From Ignelater luminosus (lineage: Eukaryota > Arthropoda > Insecta > Coleoptera > Elateridae): a stretch of DNA of 64,000 nucleotides. Position 1 is the stretch's first letter; each line of letters opens with the position of its first letter. Below the pieces are notes generated by a model. The model saw only the letters and a list, made by a program, of their open reading frames with translations, was not told where the DNA came from and did no database searches. This document shows, piece after piece, positions 13,401 to 25,156 of this stretch. Location of the stretch: NCBI GenBank assembly GCA_011009095.1, contig VTPC01008088.1:38729-102728 (forward strand), read 5' to 3'. The position numbers and the translations under genes are program-made.

Positions 13401-16400
13401 TCCACAATTTTAGACATATTAATTCTGCTTTGAATTCTTCAATACAACTGCCATTGACTCCCTTAGGTAGCGGATACTCCTCAGGAAATACCATTTTTAA
13501 GTATTCTTCAACATTTACTAAGAATAGATCCAAAAGAAGCAGTCAGCGACATCATTTGGGATACAGCTGAACGTTTAGTACATCGAGCTACATTATTAGA
13601 AAATCGAGAAGATGCTGCTAGACTATTAAGAGCTCCCAGTGTTCAGTCAAAATTATTCTGCCACTGCCAACATAGATCTGAATCCAGTCCTAGTAGAAGG
13701 CAATCTTTAAATGCAATGCCACTTAGTCCACAACCAGGTCCTCCTCCACCCCCTCCTTTAGGTAAGTTCTATTTGGTTTTTTAGTATTGTTTGTAATTAA
13801 ACATTCTGCCCAGGTCCAGCGCAACCACCTCCCCCGCCACCACCACCTAATATACCGCCACCTCCAAATATTCCCCCACCAGCTCCATTACCTCCTCCTG
13901 CAATGCACAAATCGACAGCACCTACATCACCTACAATGGAAGTGGACACTGTTATAGAAAAACTACCTCAACAAGAAACTCCAACACCTAAGATTAAAAT
14001 GAAGACTATCAATTGGAATAAAATTCCTAATAATAAGGCAAGTTGTTTTGTTTGATTATTATATTGCATCAATACATTAAAATAATACAATTTTGTGTAG
14101 GTCATTGGAAAGAATAATATATGGACTCAGGTTGCTTATAGTCATCAACATTCTCCTATGGCCGATATGGACTGGTCGGAAATGGAAGATCTATTTTGCC
14201 AACAAATACCTCCATCTGCACAATCTTCTCCAAAATTAGGCAATCGTGAAAGTAATACAGACACACTAGAAAGAAGAATGAGAAAAGAAAATACTGAGGT
14301 AAACACTTTCAGTTTTGCCTACAAACAATTAATTATCCTAAATTGCCCCGTCATTTAGAACCACCATTAATGAATCTCTACAGCAAACCTACTCTCTATT
14401 GTTACACTGATGTACACTAGCTATCTAAGCTTTCCCTGACAAATCACGATTAATAACTAATATTGATACACATAATAATTACAAAAACACAATAAAAAAA
14501 TAGATTGGGAGTGATAACATTGTTTATATGAATTTATATTTCAGATAACTTTATTGGATGGTAAACGAAGTCTTAATGTTAATATATTTTTAAAACAATT
14601 TAGAAGGTATACAAATTGTGATCATTCTTCTCAATACTTTTAAGTAATTATAAGTTTTCAGTTCAAATGAAGAAATTATACAATTAATAAAGGATGGAGA
14701 ACATGATGACATTGGTGCAGAAAAATTAAGAGGTTTGTTAAAAATACTACCAGAAGTTGATGAGCTTGATATGTTAAAATCATTCACTGGAGACTACACT
14801 AAATTAGGCAATGCTGAAAAGTTTTTACTGCAACTTACACATTTACCAAAGTAAGTATAAATCATTCAAAGTGTTAAGAAAGAAAACTTCACACCATAAG
14901 TAAAATTGTTACAGTTATAAACTCAGGATAGAAAGTATGTTACTGAAAGAGGAGTTTGCATCAAATATGAGTTACCTAGAACCTAGTATTAATTCTATGA
15001 TGGTTGCAGCAGAAGGTAAGTTTTCTCAAAATGTTTTTAGATGAATTATTAATGATAGAACTTTTAGATTTAATGACAAATAAACCTCTTCAGGAAGTCT
15101 TGTATATGATACTTGTAGCAGGAAATTTCTTAAATTCTGTAAGTATACTTAATTCATTTAAGATTTGTTAGAATTTTCTTTTGTTTCTAAGGTTAGCACA
15201 GACGGCCCTTAATCCTTAATTAATTGATTTATTAGTCATGGAGATTAAAAACTTAGCAGATACATCAAGGTCCATAAATAATAGTACGCTATGTAGGTTC
15301 TCCTATGTGCTTCGCCCAATGAGTTAGAACCCGAATGGTGGGTGTATATAATATAGTCTGTGACATTAGTAATGAGACTCAAGAATGGATTTAAGCACAA
15401 CACAAACTTGAGAGAACAAGGTTTCATGCCAATAATATATACGCATTTATCTGTGGCATTATCAATAGGTGGCCTGGAACCTCGTTCTCTCAAGTTTGTG
15501 TGGTGTTTAAATTCATTCTCGAGTCTCATTATTAATGTTGCAGACTGTACATGAAAGGACATCTATTTTTATGAGTTTTATTATTTGAAACATCTAGAAT
15601 ATGCAAGTTTGGAATAAATTTGCAAATAGAATTATAACTATAAGCATGATTTGCAGTTTCTATAAACTTCTTTCATTAATACCAAAGTGAATCAAGAAGT
15701 TTTGAAAAGACGATTAGGTTTAGACCTCTTTAGTGTTATATTGTTGTAATAAGTAAAGAGCTGCAGTAAAAAAATATCTAAATATAGATATGATGTTCCA
15801 CTTAAAAAGAAATAAACGTCAGCAATTTACAGTTTTATGGAACATGTGGCATAGTTGTAAATAATCTTAAAGCATGAATGTAACTATTCTCTACAACTCT
15901 TATGTAAATTTTTTGATATTTTTACAAATAATGATACCATCATCCACCCTACGATCACAGGAACACTCTGCATGATGCAGACATAAATCACTTTTAATGG
16001 ATGTATACTATAATGTAATCATGTCCATATCAGTATAGTAATTATAAATTAAAGTCAATACTAGTGCGTTAAAAATAAAAATTATGTTAACTGTTAACTC
16101 AAGAGTCAATACTCAATATTTCTATCTTTATGTTTACTTTTACTTTTGTAGTTTATTGTGAAATATTCTACTTTTAGGGAGGATATGCTGGTAATGCAGC
16201 TGGAGTAAAGCTATCATCACTACAGAAGATCACCGACATAAGAGCAAATAAACCAAATATGAGTTTAATTCATTATGTAGCATCGGTATGAAAATCTAAT
16301 TTTACTCTTATTATACAAACATTATCTTCATGTTTATTTTCAGCATGCAGAAAAAAGAAATGACAAAAAATTGTTATCATTTACTGAGAACGTGGGCATA

Positions 16401-19400
16401 CTGGAAGAAGCAGCCAAGTAAGTTTTACCCAAATGTGCACGAATAGCATGTAATAATAATAAACAATCATTTCAGAAATACTGTAGAACAATTATACAAT
16501 GAAATTAATACACTAGATGTTAGAATAAAGAAAATCAAAAAACAAATAGAACTTCCAAGTACAGAATCTGAAATTAAACAACAAATGACTGAATTTTTGC
16601 AGGTAAGTATCATTACATAATAAATACTACAATTTACAATATTTGATTCAACAGATGGCAGAAAGGGAAGTAGCAAATTTACAACGAGACATGAAACAGT
16701 TAGAAAATGTACGAAAACAATTAGCTGAATTCTTTTGTGAAGATATTAATTCCTTTAAATTAGAAGAATGCTTTAGAATATTTCATGGTATTTATATAAA
16801 ATTCCGACAAGCAGTGGCTGAAAATGCTAGACGTAGAGCACAAGAAGAACAAGCCAATGCTAGAAGGAGACAACGAGAAGAATTAATTGCAACTAAACGA
16901 CGACAAAGTATGTATAAGTATTAAATAGTAAATCAAGATTTGTTCATAATATATATTATTATCATGCAGTGGGTAGTTTAGCTGGTACACCGGATTCTGA
17001 AGGAACCTTTAATGATACCCAGATATACGACCCAAGGACTGGTTTTCCAATGAAAAAGGTAACAAGAATTAAAATAATTCTAGGTATTTAATATGCATGT
17101 ATGGTTTTTGAAGGTATAATTTTCATAAAGGCTGATTGTTCTTTATTTTATACACAGCATGCAAGACATTCTCTTTTTTATATCATGTATGGTTGAGCTT
17201 CGCTTTCCTCTTATACACCTTAACTGTCTGTCTGTATTGTATAATATAATATAATAGATCCACTTTTGCTTTGTATTACACAATGTGTCCATAAAAGACG
17301 GTTCTATCATAAGCATCACATGTAGTTTTGTGGCAGCTTAAAGAAAAGACTCCCAACCAGGTTCATTAAAAGTTTTATTTTAAAACTGAGTCTAAGCCTG
17401 GTTATACTTCACGTTTTTGGTTGTGTAACCAATGAAATTCCAGTAAAATACACTTAAACCCTTGCAAACTTGTTACTGTGTGATTACTATCACTTGTTCT
17501 TACTGATTGAAACTAAATGTTCCTTTCTAGCTCACTTTATGAATTTTTGCATAAACATTCTAAAACTTCCACAAGTTTGTTTGAAAAGCACCTTTCTAAT
17601 AGTGATACATTAATATCTTGGAGTAGTGTAGTTAATAAATGCAATTCTTTGAGATGTTAAACATGTTGACATCGTTTCCAGTTTTACCGGAAATGACATT
17701 AACTTTCTCATTTTAAGTGGGACACCTGGTATATTTTAACATGTTTGGATTCTACGTAAAATTCTGAATTCAGTACACTATTTTTCATTTTTTTGTTTGT
17801 TTCTCATTCTCTTGTTTCAGGTAATGTGATTTCTAAGTCCTGTATCCCAATAAGTCAAACAAAACAAACAAACATGGTGTCATTTAAATCTCTAGAAAAT
17901 TCTTTATCCAATGGCCTACTTGTCCCAATTCGGTGCTTTTTAAAAAAAAATTAGATCCTCGCTATGTACTTATAAAACAAATTTAACTTGAATTTTGATT
18001 TTCCCACAATTACTTGATTAATTCTAAACAGTTTGGTCAATATTTCAGCTGTCTAAATTAAGACATAAAAAATTGAATTTTTAGTAACTGTTGTTATTAA
18101 TTTTATTTCCATTATTCCACTTAAAAGGACTGCACTGTTATAAATTCCATAGCTTTGATCACAAAGTAGAAACTACGTACATTTCTGTGGCAGTATGTAC
18201 TAATATAATTAGTAACAAATGTACAATTTACAGGGACGGAAAGCACCAAATGGAAGCAATGTAGCTTCAGAAGAAGAACTATCAATAGCAGGTTCTCCTT
18301 CTGTAACAAGAAGGCGATTAGGATCCTTTAATGGACAACATAGTGGTGATACTACACCTTCAGCAACTGGTAAAGAAGAAAAGTCACCTGGTCAGTACAA
18401 AATAATCAATAGTTACATTAAATAACAGTCCAAGTAACAAACAGTCAAAAAATGATTTATCAATTAAAATACTTTACTGAGCATCTTGTCTATAAAAACA
18501 TATTTTGTATGCTGTTCACAAGTTTTTTCTTTCATTGATTAGATGTTGTCAATTGACAGGTCTAATTTAATTAATGTTTTGCTGGCAAACCTGTTGGTTT
18601 CATGGTCTTTAAAATATTTTTGCTCAGACTGTTATTTAATACTTTTTGCTTCATTTCTCATTTTATATTAATTATTCTTTCTAAAAGATATAACGCCAAA
18701 TGGAAGTTTAAGAAGGCGTAGAAGTCGAGTGCTTTCAGAGGAAGACGAAGGTAACTTGATGGACTTTCTTAGAACATCCGGTCATGATAATAATCGTGAA
18801 CGAAAATCATGGGGAAGTCTAGGTATTCAAATTAATGATTCAATTGCAAAACTATTTCTTCAGTTATTTATTTATATCTATAGATCGATCATGGGCAAGA
18901 AGGGCTCGTGGAAGTGGACCACGAAAACGACCAACTCTATTGGGTGCTGATTTTTCTGTTGACAGGGAAAGACCATCATCACCTTCTCCACTTGCTGAAT
19001 CAAAACCAATACTTCCAACAAGTGAAGAAGAAACAAAACCTAAAGAATGGCGACAAAAGATTGAATCGTGGTTACAAGCAAATGAAAATGATCAGATTAC
19101 TGATGATACAAGACGGAGAAGGATCACAAATAGGAGATCTCTTGAAATGGATTCAGGTTGGTTCCTACTTCATACTAAGATGCACTCACCAAATAAGATG
19201 AAAGCAACTATAAAAATGTGTAATGATATGAACTTCCACAAATTTCAAATTACAAAACATTCAATTTTCTATTACATAGCAAAACAAATTTGGAAAAAAG
19301 TTTTACAGATAAAGGTTGATCAATTTGATTCTCGGGCTCAAAAGATGATAAACTACCAAGGGATTTTTCATTGTTGGCGCAGAATTTTGTTTTATATTGA

Positions 19401-22400
19401 AGTTCATATATTCAGCAATATGAAATATCCATGATTTTTCATACTCTTTGGTTAGTATTTTGATTAAGTTCAATTATAAATTGTCAAATACACTTATGCA
19501 GTTCACATTAACTTTGAAAAAACATTTTAGAATAATTGTTATAATACATTTTGCAATCAGTATCAATGGTCGTGGAAAATGACCTTTTTTGCATCAGAAT
19601 TACATATTTCTTGTTTTCAATGGATTTAATAAAAAAAATACTAGTACATTACAAAATCTATTTGATAAATAAAAATAGATGTTCGGATATGTTATTAAAT
19701 GTTAATCACCAATAAACAAAACACTTGCCAATTGATTTTGGCAATTCTTTTTTCAGATTCTTGTTCAGGGTGGCAAAATCCATTCCTAGGCACCTTTTTA
19801 TCATGCTACCTTCAATTGTATTAAAATGGTCAAATTTCTCCAGCTTTTTAGAAATTTGAAATGGCGTTGCCTGTTGTCAAGGTACACTCAAGCAAGCTTT
19901 TTTGTAACTAAATACTTTAAGGTATCTGTTTGAATACCTTTAAAAAAGAGATTTTGCAAAAGAGTGCGATGACAGCCAACTACAATGGTTCAAAGATGGT
20001 CAAAATTTGATTTTCTGAAATATCCAAACAAAAAATAATTGAAGATCGTCCAAGCTTAGCCCATATGTTGAATTATTAGGTGCTGTTCACAACAAAGTCT
20101 GACTTGCTTATCACTTACTGTTAGAGTTGGATTTTGCCATAACCTTCTTTAATGTTCCAAGCTGGAATGTTTAATTTGACAACACTGTCGATTTTGCTTA
20201 TTTCAGCCCAAACCCCTCATAATTAATCTTAGTGTTACTGACATCGTAACAAAGATTATTAATATCATTACCGCTACAGCAGAACTTCCTAATATAATAC
20301 AGTTAGTAATCCCTAAAAGCTGAAATTTACCTTACCAAAATCAGCCCAATGCACACATTGCCAAATTTCAACCTTCTGGTGTGGTTTGCCCATTTTATTG
20401 TAACTTTTAGCAGCAAGATCTTGAAAGATAGAAAACTCGTTCCACTGGGTGCATAGACCTGTTTTTAAGTAGAACAAAACCCCTTGGTTGCATTTCGATA
20501 TCAATAGAAAACTCAACTGTGTTCCTCACTAACAGAGGCCTATGAACCAAAATTTGACCTAGTGTGGATGAACAGGTAAAAAGGCATGTTTTCTGAATTG
20601 CACTAACAATTTATCATCTTTTGACCCCAGGAATCAACTACCATTGATCAACCTTTGCCTGCAATTTGTTTATGAAATAGATTATGAGAATCCAAGTTTA
20701 AAATACATGTAGTGCATAACTGCAATGGTATGATAAAAATACATAAACATTCAAACATAAAACTCTGAAATATGGTTGCAATAGATTAGTATGATATAAT
20801 AAGTTATAGCATCTACTTATTTTAATGTGTTTTCCACTTGCATGGCACACAACAATACGCAAATGACTACTGATACTATCTTGTGATGTCACCTGATGGC
20901 CAATATAAAATAATCAAGGTCAGATTTGAGTTAAAGACTTACAAGATTTATTTTTGTTCTTCTCTTAAAAACAAATAAAATTATTATTATGCAAATTCTC
21001 CATTATAAATATTAGAAGAGTAATTATTGTTAAAAGAATGCAATAAACAAACAATAAGTAACAAAATATGTTAAGAGTTTAAAGCATAATTTTATAATTT
21101 TAGAAAGTGAACGTAGCAGTAATTTAGAAACACTACCAGAAGGAAAGCAGGTATACAGTGGTGGACAATCAATTTACCGTAGAGTATATCCCGATTGGAC
21201 ACCCTCAACAACAATAGATAAAACTGATGTTGTAGGTGCTATGGAAGCTGTTGAAGGTATGTATGATTTAGTAAGGGATGTCCTGTTATAAGATACTAGT
21301 AGATTATATTCATTTTACAGAGGTCCAACCCCCACCAAAAGACAAATCAGCTTGGCGTAAGTCAAATCTTAATGTTTCCAACAGTACTGAAGCAACAAGG
21401 GATGATACATCACGACACAGGCATACTCTACCTCGTATAATTCAACCAAATGACAATACACAATCAAATGTGGCTTCAGTAACTAATGATCGCAAAGGAT
21501 TAATCAGCTCATTGGCTGAGCGTCCAGCTTCTGATAAACTTACACTTTATATACGTGGAGTAAATGACCAACCCACAACACCAGAACATGAAAGACGAAA
21601 TAATTTAGGCCATGTGTCATATCGAATGCGTGAATCGCAACAGAGTATAGATTCACCTACAAGTAACAAAGTTGATATTGATCAAGATAATATCGAAACA
21701 CCTCCTGCAATTCGACGTATTTTTACACCTACACCTGTTGATAAACGTGAACCATTAGCACCTAGTCCATGTCGTCGTTTGATGGGTAGACCAAAAGACA
21801 ATAAAGAAGCTGTCAGTCCAGATGAACCAGAGAATGCTGTTCCATTTGGAGATGGGCAATTTGATAGATTTTCAGCAGCTCGTCGTACAAGACGATATAA
21901 ACGTACATCAGAAAACACTGAAGTTACATCACCAGAGTTAGTAGCAGAAACTCAAATAATAAAACCATCAGCAGTTCATGTAGAAACATCATCACCTATT
22001 AGTGTAGAGCCTGAACTTGATAAGGAAAGTCGTTTAAAGGCTTGGCAAGATAGACTAAAAACACAAAATGAGTCTCTGCAAGACATCAAGACACCTCCAA
22101 GCAGGCGCAATAGACATCAAACTGGAATTGATCATAAAGAAGTGAAAAGAGCACTGCAATTGAATATTTCATCTCCTATTGATATCAAACAAAGTAGTGA
22201 AAAAAGCCCAACAAAGATATCAAGAACTTATATTACATCTGATGAGAATATTAGTAAAATTGATACACATACACGTAAAATTAAAGAACATGATAATGAT
22301 GAAGGCTTTGAAGAAACACAAAGTTTAATGTCAGAATCACCAAGTCAAGGTGCCTCATCTGGCGGTAATTATGAAGGAGATATTGCAGATTCTAGTTTGG

Positions 22401-23050
22401 TTATTGCTGGGTATAATAAACCCAATAGTACGACAGTAGAAAATAAAACCATTTTAGATTCTACTGCAAATAATCAAGTATCAAATTCAAGTAAAAAGCC
22501 AATAAATAGTCAAACAACATCTAAGAGTATTTTAAATAATAAAATTCAACCACCAACACAAAAGTACAACCGAACTTTTGAACGATCCAATTCTGTTAGG
22601 CAACAACCAATAAAAGAAGCTCCAAAAACTAGCATTATACCTCGAAGATCTGCAAGTTTACGTAAAACAGATTCCCAATCAAGTATGATGTCTAAGAAAA
22701 GTGTAGAACGTTCAAATTCAAGAAATAGTTTAGTTAGTTCACGTAGTTCTTTGAACAGTGCAGCATCCACTAGCACTGTCAAAAGATTACCTCTTAAACC
22801 CACTAATTCAAATGCAAACACTAATAAAACTGCACATCGAACACCAAGTATTCGAAATTTAAACGCTGGTAATGGTAGTAAAAATGGAATGTTACGTCGC
22901 ACACCATCATCAAGTAATACTACTACAACACAACGACCCCCGCGACCACAACTTTCATCATTTATGAAACCAACAACTTCTAGCACAACCAAAACATCTA
23001 GTTTACCACCTAGTCGATTACAAACACCAACATATAGATCTAAAAATTAA
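1427..23050 (+). CDS. form3: Formin of the INF2/Form3 class, 5'-truncated by the window edge, 21 exons
   Basis: Actin nucleation and elongation factor. Exons: 1427-1628, 2008-2167, 9125-9158, 12689-12836, 13467-13761, 13814-14037, 14101-14298, 14545-14606, 14662-14850, 14915-15015, 15068-15138, 16178-16285, 16344-16417, 16476-16602, 16655-16907, 16970-17058, 18234-18390, 18688-18822, 18884-19156, 21104-21256, 21321-23050. The phases join into 1593 in-window residues ending in TAA. Residues 1-260 match the armadillo-like GBD/FH3 region ([41 protein letters not shown]). A proline-rich FH1 lies near 270-305. FH2 spans about 340-750 ([18 protein letters not shown] then [14 protein letters not shown]). 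A Ser/Thr-rich basic tail of about 840 residues follows. The FH3 wording favours INF2/Form3 over Dia, DAAM, FHOD or Capu. The first exon here starts in mid-codon, so the true start is upstream. Exon borders are inferred from splice sites; alternative exons are possible in the tail. Confidence 0.86.
6307..6514. mobile_element. 208-bp palindromic MITE with TA target duplication
   Basis: The ends are inverted copies: tatcgcggcaaaaaagccgg near 6308, and gtgtggtgccccgttttttt then gccgcgata ending at 6513. TA flanks both sides (6305-6306, 6515-6516). There is no coding capacity. The right end abuts the target duplication of the neighbouring hAT element. Confidence 0.7.
6523..7758 (-). mobile_element. 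Degenerate hAT transposon with 8-bp target duplication
   Basis: Begins cagggcc and ends ggccctg. Both ends share tgcgagacccggggc as subterminal sequence. It is flanked by tacataac (6515-6522) and tgcataac (7759-7766), a 7/8 match, and 8 bp is the hAT target size. Minus-strand fragments between about 7339 and 6740 resemble the hAT/ZMYM-like transposase ([29 protein letters not shown], and a C-terminal [14 protein letters not shown]). Stops and frameshifts break it, so it is dead. Confidence 0.8.
6740..7339 (-). pseudogene. Broken hAT-family transposase fragments
   Basis: Residues around [20 protein letters not shown] and [19 protein letters not shown] match the RNase-H core region of hAT transposases. 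In reading order a second fragment ([20 protein letters not shown]) follows in another frame near 7082-6891, then a C-terminal piece near 6880-6740. No intact frame and no start codon can be trusted. Inactive. Confidence 0.7.
9125..9158 (+). other. 34-bp formin microexon
   Basis: Flanked by a gcattgcag acceptor and a gtaagt donor. It links phase 1 (exon ending 2167) to phase 2 (exon starting 12689) and encodes [12 protein letters not shown] across its joins. This matches the FH3 segment that follows RNEFIG in INF2/Form3 proteins. It is isolated between introns of 6957 and 3530 bp, so automatic gene callers would probably miss it. Confidence 0.85.
9159..12688. other. Formin intron, 3.5 kb
   Basis: Mostly unique AT-rich sequence. 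The segment 10940-11340 has several diverged short inverted motifs and is less AT-rich, so it may be an old repeat that I cannot delimit. A clearer hAT-like MITE follows at 11418-11684. No coding exon was recognised. Confidence 0.5.
11418..11684. mobile_element. Short non-autonomous hAT-like element
   Basis: Inverted ends gcgtttcccaaa (left) and tttgggaaacgc (right) are followed inward by gtgggtcgcg and gggtcacg. Such termini are common in short hAT-type repeats of many animals. ATCTAGA occurs just outside both ends (11411-11417, 11685-11691), giving a candidate 7 to 8-bp target duplication. The left terminus has a few extra bases compared with the right. Confidence 0.55.
14038..14100 (+). 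other. Non-canonical GC-AG intron in the formin
   Basis: The exon ends AAT AAG and is followed by GCAAGT, the usual GC-type donor. The 63-bp intron ends in tgtag. Joining in phase 0 gives [14 protein letters not shown], the conserved start of FH2. No GT donor nearby keeps the frame and this motif. Confidence 0.8.
15354..15547. mobile_element. Foldback MITE inside a formin FH2 intron
   Basis: Two arms of about 70 bp face each other: one contains aatgagactcaagaatgg and acaaacttgagagaacaagg, the other carries their reverse complements with scattered mismatches. The spacer is about 50 bp. Open frames across it are a by-product of the palindrome. The intron (15139-16177) holds nothing else recognisable. 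Confidence 0.7.
17059..18233. other. Formin intron after FH2
   Basis: AT-rich, 1175 bp, ending at ttacag. No delimitable repeat or exon was seen. The gap separates the FH2 exons from the tail exons, so unrecognised alternative tail exons are possible. Confidence 0.4.
19157..21103. other. Formin intron in the tail region
   Basis: 1947 bp with a GTTGGT donor and a ttttag acceptor. The part 19740-20650 has a more even base composition than its surroundings and looks like an old degraded repeat. I could not identify its family or ends. Confidence 0.4.
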
Positions 23051-25156
23051 ATCTATATTATGATATAGCAATAAATAGGAAACAAAAAAATACTTAGACA
23101 TTTTAATTAGTACTATTTTTAAAGATATTGATGGTTTTCTTTAAAAACATATTGGTTTGATCTTTATTAAAATTCTGCATGCCTACAATTGTATTAGTGG
23201 TGATTCTCAAAAAATTGAAGGTGCAATAGGGTGAAAAAAAGTTGCAACTTACACATTACTAGGAACAACTCCATTGTTTGGATTTTGAAATAATGTTCAT
23301 TCTTAAAAAGAATTCTATTTAGTAAACTACTAAAAAAGCTTAATTTTAATCTTTTTTTTTTAATTATATTATTTTTAAATTTTGAAAAATGTACAGGGGA
23401 AACTTTCTTGAGGAGACATCAATGGTTGCCAGGCTTGTCCACACAATGAACAATAAACCCCACTATAAGTTAGAACAACCTTTTATTGTATATAAAAGGG
23501 GTATAGTTTTCCTATTTGGAAATTTTTAATTCAGAAAGTTATTTGTTTTGCAAAGATTTATTTTACATGTCCATCCAAAAGGAACAACTATTAAAACATA
23601 TATATATACAATAGTTTTATTGATAATACATATTACTTCCATTTTCTCTTTAAAGTTTAAAAACATTTCTCTTTTTATTATTCATTTTAATGAGCCAAAA
23701 CATTTTCCCTTTCATATGCTTGATACAACTACACATACTGTTTGTAATCGTTTTGTCCAGCACGCAGCAGGTGGTCACATTTGCATCATAAGCTTTCTTG
23801 ATGATTGGTAACACTCATTTTGTGCAGCATTTTAAAAAGCACTTTTGAATTCTGCTGCTATTTGTATTTGAGGTTAGGTATCAATTATTACATTGGCATC
23901 AATGTTAGCAGAGAAAAGCAGGTTGTTTTTTAGATCCGTGATGAGTACAGTATTAAAAAGATGAAATATAGTTATCAATAGTCCAAGAGCAATTACCAAT
24001 AGCACCTAATCACTGTTGCTGGTAGCACATCAACATGATTACTGTTCCCAGACAAAAGCAATGTAATTACAAGTAATGTAAATTCCTTAATACTTCAGCA
24101 CTAAAGTGTTATTTATTTATATTTTTGCACCTTCTTTTAAGAATCATCACCAAATGAACAGTACACAGAAAAAAACAAGAAATGTCACACCAGATTTATT
24201 TTGAAGTAATTGAATTTAAAGATAAAAATTTTGTGTCTTCATGCATTAAATTCCTGACTTTCAAGCTTTGTGTTAAAGGGAACATATATACTTCATTTAT
24301 TTATTTTTTAAAATAATTCGGTATTCAGAATTTTCTTCTAGATGCCATCAAAAACTTAATTTTTACAAAAATTGAATTTTCCTTGTTTTTCCATGTACTT
24401 TTCTAATAATGTTAGGTACTACTCCATCATATACATAAAAATTAAGTATTAGGTTATGTCCTTATTTTAGTATTTATAATTTTAAAGTTAATTCTGAAAT
24501 TTCTAGAAACATGTAAAAGCTTCTTTTATCTTTAATAATTCGAAGTATTTTAAAAACAATTTAATCACAATAAAATTATATTGTAACATCACTAGTCATA
24601 TTTATCACCATTTAAGGGTTGTAAAACAATGTAAAAATAACAAATGAAATATTTCAATAAAAACTAAAATTAGTTTTTAGAAATAAGATTACCCAAGAAT
24701 AATTCTAATGACTTGCAAAGATAAGAATTTAATGAAGATAGAATTTACTCAAAAAAATTGCTACTTAAGGTGATCATTCAATTATACTCTTGTTATGTAG
24801 CATGTATTATTGTAATTAAAGTTATAAAATATAAAGTATAGTGATGACAGACTTTGTTACACATATTACGTATACGAACGAGTGCGAAAATATCGAATAC
24901 AATTATTATAAAGTAATTAACGCAGTCTTACTCAGTATTATATTACAAACGAATAAATAAATAAGATAATAGAATACTAACATTACTTACCATAATATTA
25001 CCATTTTTTCTACTGTTAAAATAAAACAGTACTAGAATTTATTTTATATTTTTATACTTGTAACCAATTTACATATTTATTTGTTACCAAATACATAACC
25101 TTAAATATAATTATTTTATGTTTTTTTTTAATTTGTACTTACTGTAAACATTATTA
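23051..25156. other. Convergent intergenic region between the formin and msl-3
   Basis: Holds the 3' untranslated regions of both genes. A possible poly(A) signal AATAAA for the formin lies at 23070-23075, only 20 nt after the stop, and further AATAAA strings occur downstream. For msl-3 a minus-strand AATAAA lies at 25076-25081. No open gene lies between. Confidence 0.55.

Noticed and set aside
15245-15562. 105-codon minus ORF and a plus-strand mirror ORF
   Set aside because: Both are produced by the arms of the palindromic MITE at 15354-15547, not by a gene.
18835-19434. 199-codon plus ORF as an independent gene
   Set aside because: Its first two-thirds is the formin exon 18884-19156 with intron read-through at both ends.
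21682-22992. Minus-strand ORFs of 78 and 148 codons
   Set aside because: Antisense shadows of the large last formin exon.
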